A stretch of DNA of 64,000 nucleotides from Oxyruncus cristatus (GCA_013399855.1 VXAY01004352.1:248001-312000), one strand, 5' to 3'; numbered from the stretch's first letter, positions 53,687 through 64,000 are shown. Numbers and translations: made by a program. Notes: generated from the sequence alone by a model not told the origin.

Positions 53687-54192
53687 TGTCCTGAGTTCAA
53701 GGCTAAAACAGTGTCAGCAGCACACCGTGTTTTGACCATTCTGGAGCAGTGCTTTCACAGTGTCACGGTTTTCTTTCTTTCCCTCGTTGAGTGGGTGCAT
53801 ATCAAGCTGTGAGGGGACACTGATGGGACAGCTGACCAAAACTGACCAATAGGATATTCCATGTCTTATGCACCGATAAAATCGGAGGAAAAGGATTATG
53901 AAAAGGGAACTTTGGGGTTTTGGTGCGTGTCTTTCCCAAGAAGCATTACCTATGTTGAGGCTCTGCTTTCCAGGGAGTGACTGTCATCTGATGCTGATGG
54001 GAAGAAGTGGCAGAACTACTTATTTTGTTTTCCTTGCAAGCTCAGCTTGACTTTGCTTATTAAAGTGTCTTTATCTTGACCCAGCAGTTTGCTCACATTT
54101 GCTCTTCCCATTTTCTTCCTCATGGAGATTTTTAGTTAGCAAATGAGAGACTGAGTGGAGGCTTGGCTGCTGGCCAATGTCAATCCAACACA
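53687..54192 (+). mobile_element. Solo ERV LTR, about 505 bp
   Basis: Plus-strand LTR of the ERVL-like avian type, quite degraded. It begins 'tgtcctgagttcaaggctaaaacagtg' and carries the core 'gacagctgaccaaaactgaccaataggatattccatgtcttatg' at 53828-53871. The 3' half is recognisable as 'gcttattaaagtgtctttatcttgacccagcagtttgctcac' and ends about 'tcaatccaacaca'. The target duplication is not recognisable (GGTGC versus CTAAT). No gag or pol sequence is seen beside it. Confidence 0.82.
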
Positions 54193-57100
54193 CTAATATT
54201 CTCATGAACAGACCTGCTTTCCTTTCCTGATGCCTTTCCTTCAGATGTGTTCTCCCTTAAGACAGTAAAATTCTCATGTCTTCCTCTTATTTCTAGGAAA
54301 ACAGAGAAAGGCATAAACAATGTTGTATGACCTGGAGAACCCAGTCACAGGACTTGGTAATTCAGTTACTAAAGGAATTGCAATGATATGACTATCGCCG
54401 TGGTGATTGTGATGAGAAGAAAATATTATGGAAGGGAGATCTCCAGGAGGGGAATGAGGCATATAGAGAAATATAGATGGAGATCTCTCTTTCTTTTTGT
54501 CTCTGCAGGTTGCTGTAATACCAGTTTTGGTCTGTTAATTGTTTGTGTATAATTCACACAGCCAAATTTCAGAATAAAACAAAAATCAAACAATCCAAGC
54601 CCACTGACTATTTCAAATATGTGAATAAAAAGAATATAATTATGAATAACAAAGATGAAAGGAAGTGTATCATCTCCAGTGTGTGTGCGCATGAACCCCC
54701 ATATCCCACCATATCCCTGTGTCAAATTCAGAACTTTGTCTAACTCATGAATGACCCCTTAGCCAATAAATGTATTATCTTGAGCCTTTCCTTAATTTTT
54801 TTTTTTTAAATCTCTTTCCAAAAGTATTTTTGGTGAGCCCAAAAAAGAGATATTCAGGTGCTAATTTGAAACTATCACCCAGCCTTTCAATCCTCTACCT
54901 AGTGACTTTAGACACACTCCTATGCACAATCCCAAATCTAGTTGTGTGAGCAGAGACATGGAGTCTTTGAGGAGGGTCTGATCAAAAACCTATAGATATT
55001 GATGTATTTTGGTTGAAGTATTTTAGTTGTCCCCAGCAAGGCTGTATTAAGGCACCTCTACTACGAGGCTTCCTGGAGTATGTATGTGAGCTATAAAAAG
55101 TAGGACTTAACTGTTGGGAAAGGGAAATGTTGACGGTCATTTATAATGTGAATTTTCATTAAAAACTATATGTGAATCTGAAGTCTACTTCAGGATTTTT
55201 AGGGGCAGAAAATCGGTCAGGCTGAAAGATTTTTATTTAAGTTTATTTCCCTCTAACTGACTTTTGGACCTTTGCAGTGTTGCTAAATAAGTGAAGCTAT
55301 TCACAAAGTGAACCTTGGCACCTGCAGCAAAGTTGCAAATAGAAGAGATACTTCAGAATTCAATTTACTTTGTATTAGCTTGAGATCTGATACTCATCAT
55401 CTGCTTTAACTGCTTGTTTTATCTAAACTGCTAGAGTCACATGAACGGGAAAGAAAATTAAGAGACTTCAAAATTGTTGCTCTAAGCAAAATGACTTCCT
55501 TATCTAATCTAATAAGAGGCTGGATGAGTTTCCCTGTTTTAATAATCACTGTGATCCAAACTTCCGTTCCATTAAAAAAATTAACATAAATTGTCTGGAG
55601 AATTTATCTTACTATAATCAAGAAAGTTTTCTTCAATACCACACTAAATCATAAATGTGACAGTAGGATGACAAATTTTTCTTGCAGACTTTTCCTAGCA
55701 TAGCAGAATGGTAACTATGTATTTAAGATTTTGGAATAAGAAAATATATATTTGTTAGAAACAAGAAGGATCTAGACATCTCAGTGGCAGTAGCTGAAGT
55801 GAATCTGGGTGTGACTGGACTAGTACAAAGTCAGGAGTCTTTTAAAGAAAGTCTATAGGAAGTATTGTTGCTTTAGAAGGTGGAATTTTACTACAGAGTA
55901 GGCATAGTATGAAGTACTGTGACATAAACCCAAGGTGTTTAATGTTTTGGTGCTCCATGTTATGATCTCACATTTACTAGTTGGAGCCCAAAGCAATGCT
56001 ATTAGACTTTGGTGCTTATTCTAGAGTCCCTGAGATTTAAAACTTGGTTATTGCTCCTGCTGAGATTTAATCAGCTGCAGTTTTTAATGTTAACAGCAGT
56101 CTATCATTCATGGAAGAGAACTCGTAAGTAAGATGATTAAGGATAGGGAGGTCACATCCTGAGGAGGAGGGGGAAATCATATATCTCATAAACTTTGGAG
56201 CTGATTTTTTTGATGGTACTGTATTCCTTTTGGCTTGGGTGTGTGACTGAGGATGATAGAGAAACTTCATGAAGGATTGAAAGACAGGTCACAGCTTTAT
56301 TTATCACACATATAAATTTCCTTAAATCATCACCAAGGATAAGCAATATTCCCTCTTAATGTAGGATTTCCTCCTATTGGAAGGTGCTAAATTCTGTAGG
56401 CCTATTTAAGCAGTGTTTTTGGTCAAGCAGTTATGATAACACACAGTGCTGTGCCTTTCACTGTAGTTCATACCCTTGATAAAGTGCCGCAATGTTTTAT
56501 CTCTGAGAGGTGGTCTTGTCTCTCTGAAAGTGTGGACTTCCACTGACCCTGCTGCAGGGAATGCCAGGGAAGCTGTGATGGTAGAAATGTCTTTTTTGTC
56601 AATGTGGCTATGTAAAGAAGGTGGAGAACCAGCTTTAGCCCTGAACAATCTCTCTGAAAGGAAATCTCTCTTTCGACCTCTGCTGCTTTAGTCAATGCCT
56701 TAGAACAATTGCTGCTTTCAGTTCAGCCTGATCAAAAATATGGGTGGCACTTTACCAGGTTCTCAGCTGCCTTCAGAACCCATGTGAAACTAGATTTTTT
56801 TTCCTATTGCCTTAGTGACTGTAGCAGTCAGTGACTCAGTAAGGATCCTGTTTTGTTGTCCCTCTCAGCAGCCATTTGGGAAATACATATAATTCCTTCA
56901 GCCTTACTTATGTGTCATTTTAGACGAAAAACTTTCAGAGTCATTTGATGTTCCTTAGTGACTACATGTACATTTTCCTTCCCTTAAGCCATCCAATATT
57001 GTTGAGTGATTTAGTAATACCTAATAAAAATAAATACAACTCAAAAAAAAAGCACCAATCAATCCTAAAAATAGAAATTACATTTCATAAAGATTTCTCC

Positions 57101-57503
57101 ACACCTTTCATATCTCATATCCCTTTCTTTGCTGTCCTAAGAGTCATGTAACATTTCTGAGTCACAGACAGTAATCAGCAGAATGATTCTTATAATGACA
57201 GTCCTGGCTGTGATTTCTGGTCACACAAAGGCTAGATTATACATCTGTGGCAGTTTAAAGGGGTCTGAAAATGAGAATAAAGTGAAGTTGTGTCTACCAA
57301 ATGGTTTATTATATTGCCATGAAACATAAAATAGCTTCTGTGAAACTTAGAAATAGGCCTCTGTTGATTTCTAGGGGTAAAGAATACTTCATAATTGTAA
57401 GATAATGTATTATTTTAGGAAAGCATATACTGTGGTCACAGCATGGCAAATCAAAAGGTTCAAAACTCACGAGTGAATTTTAACAATTTTATGCAGAGAT
57501 ATA
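54193..57503. other. Unique non-coding DNA, no gene seen
   Basis: No exon or element recognised. A 10-bp inverted repeat (GAGATCTCCA and its complement) lies at 54436-54445 and 54478-54487. Overlapping short frames on both strands at 56406-56695 are unremarkable. Confidence 0.5.
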
Positions 57504-57812
57504 TAATCACAGAATCACAGGATCATTTAGGTTGAAAAAGACATCTGGGAGCATTGAGCTGAACTTTTGACTGATCAAAACCTTGTCAACTAGACCAGGG
57601 CACCGAGTGCCATGTCCAGTCATTTCTTGAACACCTCCAGGGCTGGTGACGGTACAAGATCCCTGGGCAGCCTATTCCAATGTCTAATCACCCTTTCTGG
57701 GAAGAAATTCCTCCTGATGTCCAACCTGAACCTCCACTGGTGCAACGCGAGGCCATTTCCTCTTGCGCTGTCACTAGTTGCCTGGGAGAAGGGGCCAGCT
57801 CCCACCCAAACA
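57504..57812 (-). mobile_element. CR1 LINE 3' fragment (minus)
   Basis: Reverse complement of the last 300 bases of a CR1 element. It begins with the inverted tail 'taatcacagaatcacaggatc', then 'atttaggttgaaaaagacatctggga', 'acacctccagggctggtgacggtac' at 57630, 'ccctgggcagcctattccaatg', 'ctttctgggaagaaattcctcctgatgtccaacctgaacctcc' and 'gaggccatttcctcttg'. Read on the minus strand it keeps a frame with '[20 protein letters not shown]' (57620-57679), close to the C-terminal coding block seen in many avian CR1 ORF2 copies. This is one of the better preserved CR1 fragments in the window. It is 5'-truncated near 57812. Confidence 0.93.
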
Positions 57813-58422
57813 CTGATAAAAAGTGTGCTTTTTGTTGTTTTGTTTTGTTTTTTAAATACACACATCTATATATTGATACAGTTTCACACAAATATATTCT
57901 TTCCAAATCTTTTGTATGTCTTTCACCTACGAAGGTTTCAAGGTAAACCATGATGAATTTAGTGGCTCCAAAATTCACTCACAAAAAATATAGAAGTTTG
58001 TATCATAGAGTTTGCTTCCAGAATAATATCTTTAAAGTCATTAGCAACTACTCTAAGACTTGTGAGAAAACTGCCATAATTAGGAGCATTGATTCATGGA
58101 TATGAAATCTACTCACCAGAGTCTTTTGCATATAGAGCAATCATGTAAAGATGAATCTTGATACACTTTAAAGGAAAATACCTTCATGAATTGAATATCT
58201 CTGGTCAATAACTATCTGAAATAGATCCAAATTTGCTTTGAAAGCTAAATAAATACATCAGAAGTAATTTTGAAGCAGTGACTGCAAAGTAATTTGAGTG
58301 TCTGCTGGAGACACTTTCAGGTAAGAGAAAGAGTTAAAAGTGTTAAAAATGAGGCAAAATACAAAGAATATTAGGCCTTGAACCTATGCTATCACTTCTG
58401 AGGTAATATGCAGAATAAGAAG
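57813..58422. other. Unique spacer
   Basis: About 600 bases of AT-rich sequence. Nothing recognised. Confidence 0.5.
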
Positions 58423-58616
58423 GTGGGTTTGGTTTTTTGTGGTTTCTTTTTTGGGTTTTGTTTGGTTCATTTTTGTGTGTTTTTTTCTTTTTCTTTTTTT
58501 TTTTTTTTGTTTGGTTTGTTTTGGTTTTGTTTCTTTGTGGGGTTTTTTTTGCCTTTTTTTTTTGGGGGGGGGGCAGGGGGAGAGGGCAGGTTCTTGTTTG
58601 GTTTGGGTTTTTTTCT
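58423..58616 (-). repeat. T/G-rich tract with long G-run
   Basis: About 190 bases of T and G with few other bases. It includes T18 near 58493-58510 and a G10 run at 58564-58573 followed by CA-GGGGG-AGA-GGG, a potential G-quadruplex on the plus strand. Open frames here (Phe, Gly and Leu only) are artefacts of composition. Confidence 0.9.
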
Positions 58617-59137
58617 CCTAGAAGCCTTAATACAAAAATTCTGCCTCTTTATGTGCTCGAATCCCAGCTCACTAATGCAGATCTTTGGATCCAAAATTCA
58701 AATACAGTTTTCTACTATGTTTTGATCATGTTGTAGTTTAGATCCAAAATACCCCTAGGGAAATGTTAAAATTTTCAAACTGGCTCACAAAACAAACAGT
58801 GTCCAAAGCCAGCTCCTGGTGGGATCCACATTGTATACGTGTCCACATATGCCAATAAATTTTCCACTAATGGACTTTTATCCTGATCAGGCAGAGAAGA
58901 GAACAGCATGAGGCTGCTGGTACTTTTTGTGTTTGCATGGATATTGAATATGGTTTGTGTTTCTGTCTGTGTTGATCTGTGTGGCTGGCTATGTGTATAT
59001 TTACACGTGTGTTGTTTACCTCTGTCTGTGTGTCTATTGGGAGTTCATGCTGAGCCTTGATAGACTGAATGTGGGGAGATGGAGCTCTTGGACTGTTGGG
59101 CTCACCTCTGTAGAGCGGCAAGATTCAGCCACCTCTA
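58617..59137. other. Unique spacer
   Basis: Nothing recognised apart from a loosely GT-rich patch at about 58954-59033. Confidence 0.5.
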
Positions 59138-59362
59138 CAAAACCACAGGACAGTTCAGCATGGAAAGGACTGCAGTTGTTCTCTAGCCCAACCTCCTGCT
59201 CAAAGCAAGGTCAGCTGTGACATCAGACCAGGCTGCTCAGGGCTTTCTACTCTGAGAACTTCGAAATGTCTCTGGACAACTTGTTCTAAAACTACACTAA
59301 GCTTGCAGTGAAAAAGTTTTTAACTATAACAGGTCAGAACTGTGTTCCTTCCTTTCTCTCTC
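59138..59362 (-). mobile_element. CR1 LINE 3' fragment (minus)
   Basis: Reverse complement of a CR1 3' region: 'aaaccacaggacagttcagcatggaaaggactgcag', 'tctagcccaacctcctgctcaaagcaaggtcagctgtgacatcagaccaggctgctcaggg', then 'tgcagtgaaaaagtttttaac' at about 59308. The last part matches the 'cacagtaaaaaagtttttcctta' block. It runs to, or close to, the start of the adjoining LTR. Confidence 0.82.
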
Positions 59363-59934
59363 TACTGGTTTTGGCTAAGACAGAGTTCATGTTCTTCACA
59401 GTAGCTGGTGTGGGGCTGTGCTTTGGCTTAGTGCTGGACACAGTGTTGATAACATAGGATTGTTTTGGCTATTGCTGAGCAGTTCTTACACAGGAGCAAG
59501 ACTTCTCACACTGCCTGGCCAGTCAGTAGGCTGGGAATGCACAAGAATCTGGGAGGGGACACAGCTGGGAAAGCTGACCCCAACTGACCCAAGAGGTGTC
59601 CCCTACCACATGACATCATTCTCAGCAATAAAAGCTCAGGGAAAGAAGGAGGAAGGGAGCAGGGGGGCATTTGCCATACGTAGTCTTTTTCTTCCCAAGT
59701 AAATGTTAAGTATGATGAAGCCCTGCTTTCCTAGAGATAGCTGAACACCTGCCTGCCAATGGGAAGTGGTGAATGGATTCCTTATTTTGCTGTGCTTATG
59801 CATGCTGCTTCTGCTTTTACGGTTGAATTTTCCTTACCTCAATCCATGAGTTTTCACACTTTTATGCTTCTGATTCTCTCCCCATTCCACCTGGGGGAGG
59901 TGAGCAAACTGACAGGCAGGGTTAAACCACAACA
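59363..59934 (+). mobile_element. Solo ERV LTR, about 572 bp
   Basis: Well recognisable plus-strand avian ERVL-like LTR. It starts 'actggttttggctaagacagagttc'. 'gtagctggtgtggggctgtgctttgg' lies at 59402, 'agtgttgataacata' at 59441, 'ggctgggaatgcacaagaatctgggaggggacacagctgggaaagctgaccccaactgacc' at 59529-59589, a CRE-like TGACATCA at 59611-59618, and an AATAAAA box at 59627-59633 in the usual TATA position. 'gaagccctgctttcctagagatagctgaacacctgcctgcc' begins at 59717. It ends 'gggttaaaccacaaca' at 59934, keeping the CA end. The initial TG appears mutated to TA. The flanks give no clear target duplication. No internal retroviral genes adjoin it. Confidence 0.92.
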
Positions 59935-60784
59935 GTTTCCCGTACAAAACAGAATGTTCTTCACAGAAGATGCCTTTTCGAATTTGTTTTTTTTTTCCAA
60001 TGTTAGAATAGCTTGAAGTACTTTCCAACAGCTGATCACTTGGACACAGTGTCTGCCTACCACTTGGGTATGCTAAAAATAACTTGGTAGTAAATGTTAC
60101 ACCAGAGTTAAATATATGTTTTGGGGTTTACTGGATTAAGCCACAACAGCCAAAAATTCAGGATTGCGCTGGACATCCAGAACTCTTCCATATAAATGGA
60201 ATATCAGCAAAGCAGCAGCTTCTCTCCTGCTTTACAGCATACACAGACGCCTACGAAATTGTCAGGTTTAACACAAATTTTTGCTGGTAATACTGGGACT
60301 TCTTCCATTTGCCTTTGAGGTTTGAGGCACAAAAAACACGAGGATCATAAACTCGTATTTACTAACTGATGGAAAAAGAACACAGCAAAGAACCCCTTTA
60401 AATGTTTTCAGTTAGAGTCCTGGACATGTTATACCTATTATTTTGCAGTTATTCACTTTAGTAAGCAAAAATAATCGAGGCCATTAATACTGCTTGAAAG
60501 TAAACTCTCCATCAACAATTCCTGAAATCCCTGGTCTAAAGAAATTATATTTGTAAGATGAATGATGCACTATTGCTAGAAATTGTTATTTCAGGTTTCC
60601 AAGTGAGCACACAACTACCTGTATAGAAAGAAAAAAAGAAAATAAAGTTTATTTCCAGGTCATTTTTCCCAGAGATTTTTTTCAGTGACCTAAAGTGTTA
60701 CTTTGGTGTTGATCCAACCATACATGTGTTACTCTATTCTTCATTACTGACAAATGGAATTCTAAAATTCTAAAACTCCCCTGT
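59935..60784. other. Unique spacer
   Basis: About 850 bases of AT-rich DNA. The short frames here show no recognisable protein. Confidence 0.5.
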
Positions 60785-61130
60785 GAAAGGGGGAGATTTT
60801 CCTCGATCCTTAGGGTTTTATTTGTCTGTCAGCTTCCCAGGAAAGCCAAGACCCTTGTGCCTGACAGTCTCTCAGCACCTTGTTATGGGAACCCTTCACT
60901 GAAACAGTCCTACTGGATTGGAGGGTGGTTCTGCTGACTTGTTTAGGGACACACACCAACAGCATAGGGGAGACCCCTCAGTGAGTCTTCCACTTTATTC
61001 AAGTGTGTTCCTCGCAACTGGTTCCTCGCACTGCCAGTGCCTGTGAAGGACTCACACTAACAGTTTATGGAAGAAACTCCTTATTAATAGAAAATTCTGA
61101 CAGGTTAAGGTACGAGGATTGTTGGTGACA
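60785..61130 (-). other. Unassigned LTR-like block
   Basis: GC-richer than its surroundings and lying directly upstream of a CR1 copy. On the minus strand it carries AATAAA at 60994-60999 and again at 60817-60822, each within 'gtgaggagtc/gtcagct'-like contexts typical of LTR R-U5 regions. It also has a 14-bp tandem duplication (GTTCCTCGCAACTG at 61007-61020, repeated from 61021) and an 11-bp palindrome CACTGCCAGTG (61029-61039). I do not recognise the family and see no clear TG...CA boundaries, so this may be an LTR remnant or something else. Confidence 0.3.
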
Positions 61131-61134
61131 GGAC

Positions 61135-61745
61135 AGCAGGCTGTCCCCATGTGCCAAGAGACAAACTGGCAGGGAAGAAGACAGACTGGTGGAACTTTGG
61201 GCTTGGCTGGTACTCAGAGAAAAAAGGAGAGTTTATGACCTCTGGAAGAAGGGGTAGGAAACTTCAGGAGCACTCCAAGGATGTCATGAGGTTATGCGAG
61301 GAGAAAATTAGAAGGGCCAAAACCCAAGTGGACTTTAATGTGGCTACTGCCCAAAAAGAAAATAAAAAATGTTTCTATAAATACATTTTTAACAAAAAGC
61401 AGGCCAAGGAGAATTCCCATCCTATATTGGTTGTGTGGAGAAACAGTGACAAAGGCTGAGAAAAAGGCTGAGGTATTTAATTCCTTCTTTGCCTCAGTCT
61501 TTAACAGTAAGACCAGCTGTTCTATGTCGTTATTAGAAACCATTTCTTTACTGAGAAGGTTTTCAAGTCTCTGAACAGGCTGCCCAGAGAAGTGGTTGAG
61601 TTACCATCCCTGGAGGTATGCAAAAGATGTGTAGATGTAGTGCTTGGGGACATAGTTTAGTGGTGGACTTGGCAGTGTTGGGTTGCTGCTGGACTCAATT
61701 ATCTTAAACGTCTTTTCCAATCTAACCAAATAAATGATTATATGA
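61135..61745 (+). mobile_element. CR1 LINE copy with internal deletion
   Basis: Plus-strand CR1 in which the linker upstream of the reverse transcriptase (61155-61530) is joined directly to the element's 3' end (about 61540-61745), so the reverse transcriptase core is missing. The 3' part reads 'gaacaggctgcccagagaagtggttgagttaccatccctggagg' at 61573-61616, then 'gacatagtttagtggtggacttggcagtg', 'ctggactcaattatcttaaacgtcttttccaatctaacc', and a worn tail. Sequence quality is similar on both sides of the junction, so this looks like one element with a deletion, not two insertions. Confidence 0.85.
61151..61530 (+). pseudogene. CR1 ORF2 linker fragment, frameshifted
   Basis: Remnant of CR1 ORF2 between the endonuclease and reverse transcriptase domains. 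One frame gives 'MRLCEEKIRRAKTQVDFNVA' followed by 'TAQKENKKCFYKYIFNKKQAKEN', matching the conserved 'VRLCREKIRKAKAQLELNLA...NKKCFYKYI--KR-AKEN' segment. Upstream, 'RVYDLWKKG' lies in a different frame and is followed by a stop. Downstream, 'KAEVFNSFFASVFNSKTSC', the block just before the reverse transcriptase in intact elements, is shifted to another frame. At least two frameshifts and one stop mean no function. The following domain is deleted (see the element entry). Confidence 0.88.
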
Positions 61746-64000
61746 CAAGTTTTTTTGATTCACAAAGAGATTAGTAGTTTAAAGGATTTAAGAGGTTTTT
61801 CCAGGAAAGAGTAGAGGAAACAGGAAAACAAGTGCTTCAAAGTCGGATGTTGTAAGGCTATTTTGGCATTCTATCTCTGTGCTTTATTTTGTGAGCTTTT
61901 TGATCACTGTCTGAGTGTGAAGCCTTTGTTTTCCTGAAAAAATTGCCACATAAATATAGGTATTACAGATGAAATAAGCCTATTAGATCATTTCATCCCT
62001 TTCCTTGTCAGTGCAAAAACATTTCCTATGGTAAATTATCTAGTGCAGGCCTAGACAGAAAACAACTCAATTTTGTAAGAAAAGCAAAACAAAACAAAAC
62101 AAAACAACACCACTCCCTCCCTACAGAGGTTTCAACATTTATTTTCATTCTGAATCAAAAGACTATTCAAAATTCATAGGAGAACTAAAAAGATAGAGAG
62201 AGACCAATACAAAGCAAGTTCTACCAGTGTGAAAACTGACTGGGAATTTGGAAAATTTGAATTCTTATTTCTGACAACAGAGGGATTTGAATGTACCTTT
62301 CTCACACTCTGGCCAAATAGATATACTACTGACAACGCTGAAGAAACACGTCTCCCTTCTGCATTATAAAAGAACACATGGTTTATATTTTTTTTTTTTT
62401 TTTCACTTCTGGTTTAATTTTACCAACATTAATTCCTAGTGCATCTTATTTAAACTGAGTTATGCACCAGGACCACCTAAATAATTTCCCTCTATCCTTG
62501 GTGTTTATAGCCTTCAAATGTACATAAACAGTTAACATGTACCTTCCCCCTTTCCCCCTCCAGTCATTGCTTAGCAAGTTATACATATTTATTTCTTTTA
62601 ATCTTTCACCGTAAGTCAATCCTTTCAGCCCCTTAATAATTTATGTTGCTTTTCCTTGAATTTCCTCCTAAGTGTCAAGACTTTTTCTAATACTGTGAGG
62701 CCCTGCATACTTTATTCTAGACATATACTCAACTGTTGACATGGGGAGAGATAGAATATCAGTAGCTTATGTTTGCTTCTTTCTTTATTTTGCATGCTTG
62801 GTGTCTGCTTTTTTTTTTCAGACTACCATAAACAAATCTTATTTCTCTACTTATAGTGAGTGTACATACCAGACATAACTGTGCAGGTGTATAATGGTCA
62901 TATGCAAATAATTTCATGTCATGTCCTCCTGAAAGATCACCTGACATGAAAAATCTGCTGAACACATCAAAGCTACAAGCACAGCTCAGATATCTGACAG
63001 CTGTAGCATCTCCAAATGCAGAACTCACCTCTCCATGTTGGTGATCTCACAAGCATTCAAAGAGGTCCTCAAGTGAGTATGGCTTGACAGTTTCCAGTCT
63101 TGGAAGGTGGAATGTATACATGGCAACCTGAGATCTGCCAAACATAACAAAATATTCTCTACAGTAAATGGGTTATGCAAGGGATTTAAGATGGTGTTTG
63201 ATTTCACAAGGCGGTTTTGCAAGTTGATGTAGATGCCAGTTCTGATGGAACTCCTTCACAGCTAGAAGACTTGCCAGTCTTTAGGGAGATTTACCAGCTG
63301 AGTTTGGGATCAACACAAGATCTATCTCTTCATCAAACTGTGTGGGATTTGGCCCTTGGAAGTGACTGAGCCATCAGCTGGGGAGCTCTCTGGAGAAACC
63401 TGAGTTCATTCTCAGGGGACAAGACACTTAAGGAACATTGCAGTTCAATGGGTACTGAGACTAACGAGATAATTATTTGGGTCTAGATGAGCGTGCTGGT
63501 TGTGCTCAGATTGCCGGTGCAAACATTAATTCAATGGTTAATGACAATTAGAAATCAAAGTTGTGCGGGGTGAAGGATGTACCAGAATGAACAGCAGGAA
63601 ATGACAATTTGTTCCCACTTTCAGTGTCTTCATAGATCTCATTGTTCATAAGAGTCATTTAGTGGTATTCATTATTATATTAAGTAAATTGTATGATTAA
63701 AAAGAGACTCAACATGTATAAATTCATCATCTAATCAGCTACTCAGCATCTCTGTTACCTCCTAAACAGTATTATCATTCTCATCTGCACGAAGCTCACA
63801 ACAACAAAGTGCTTATTGTTTCTTTGTTAAATTGACATTAAAATACGTGTATCTCGTGTGCTTTGGGGAAAGCAGGAAGTAATCCAACATAAAGCTTTAT
63901 TTCAGTTATTTAGAAAAATTTTGTTTTGAGTTTTAGCTTCCAATGTCAAACTATTTATTGGCATAAATCATGTGACATTTCAAACCATAATGGATGTTTA
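61746..64000. other. Unique non-coding DNA, no gene seen
   Basis: AT-rich with a CAAAA repeat at 62085 and a T16 run at 62388-62403. No exon, CR1 or LTR recognised. Confidence 0.5.
62085..62106 (+). repeat. (CAAAA)n short repeat
   Basis: Four perfect CAAAA units followed by CAAC. It is a small member of the A/C-rich tract set. Confidence 0.9.

Noticed and set aside
57612..57978. Several overlapping frames on both strands
   Set aside because: They lie in the CR1 fragment 57504-57812. Only the minus-strand C-terminal ORF2 block is meaningful, and it is a fossil.
58408..58736. Overlapping plus-strand frames of about 100 codons, rich in Phe and Gly, suggesting a membrane protein
   Set aside because: Entirely produced by the T/G-rich low-complexity tract. 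The same sequence is open in three frames.

Overview
This 64 kb window is vertebrate nuclear DNA, almost certainly from a bird and probably from a neoavian lineage such as a songbird. The evidence is its repeats. Several CR1 LINE fragments end in the avian-type short tail (ATTCTRTGA-like repeats), and LTRs of kinds I know from bird genomes are present. The sequence is AT-rich by eye and full of stop codons on both strands. I found no host protein-coding exon, tRNA, rRNA, CRISPR array or bacterial-type operon. It reads as intergenic or intronic DNA. A small exon could still be hidden, because I cannot run splice-site or homology searches.

Layout. 1-26165 is mostly unique DNA with one CR1 fragment (4835-5030), a 210 bp GAAA polypurine tract (12322-12532), two MIR-like ancient SINE traces and two A/C-rich tracts. 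26166-26840 is a minus-strand CR1 copy interrupted by an A/C-rich expansion. 28185-29780 is the most informative locus: an old minus-strand solo LTR of about 550 bp was split by a younger plus-strand solo LTR of 1,040 bp, whose 11-bp terminal inverted repeats and 5-bp target duplication (CATAC) are still intact. 29781-37757 is unique DNA with two CR1 3' ends and an A/C-rich tract. 37758-38352 is another minus-strand solo LTR.

38353-49564 is mostly unique. 49565-50580 is a plus-strand CR1 copy that keeps a decayed stretch of reverse transcriptase. 53687-54192 is a plus-strand solo LTR. From 57504 onward the window is repeat-dense: a minus-strand CR1 end (57504-57812), a T/G-rich tract with a potential G-quadruplex (58423-58616), a CR1 fragment abutting a plus-strand solo LTR (59138-59934), an unresolved LTR-like block (60785-61130), and a plus-strand CR1 copy that has lost its reverse transcriptase core (61135-61745).

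No genes act together here. The only protein-coding traces are dead CR1 ORF2 pieces, and every LTR lacks recognisable gag/pol sequence beside it. I see no convincing new biological system. The items most worth a second look are the nested LTR, the repeated A/C-rich tracts (one seeded inside a CR1), the internally deleted CR1, and the unassigned block at 60785-61130. Family assignments rest on recalled consensus features, not on a database search.
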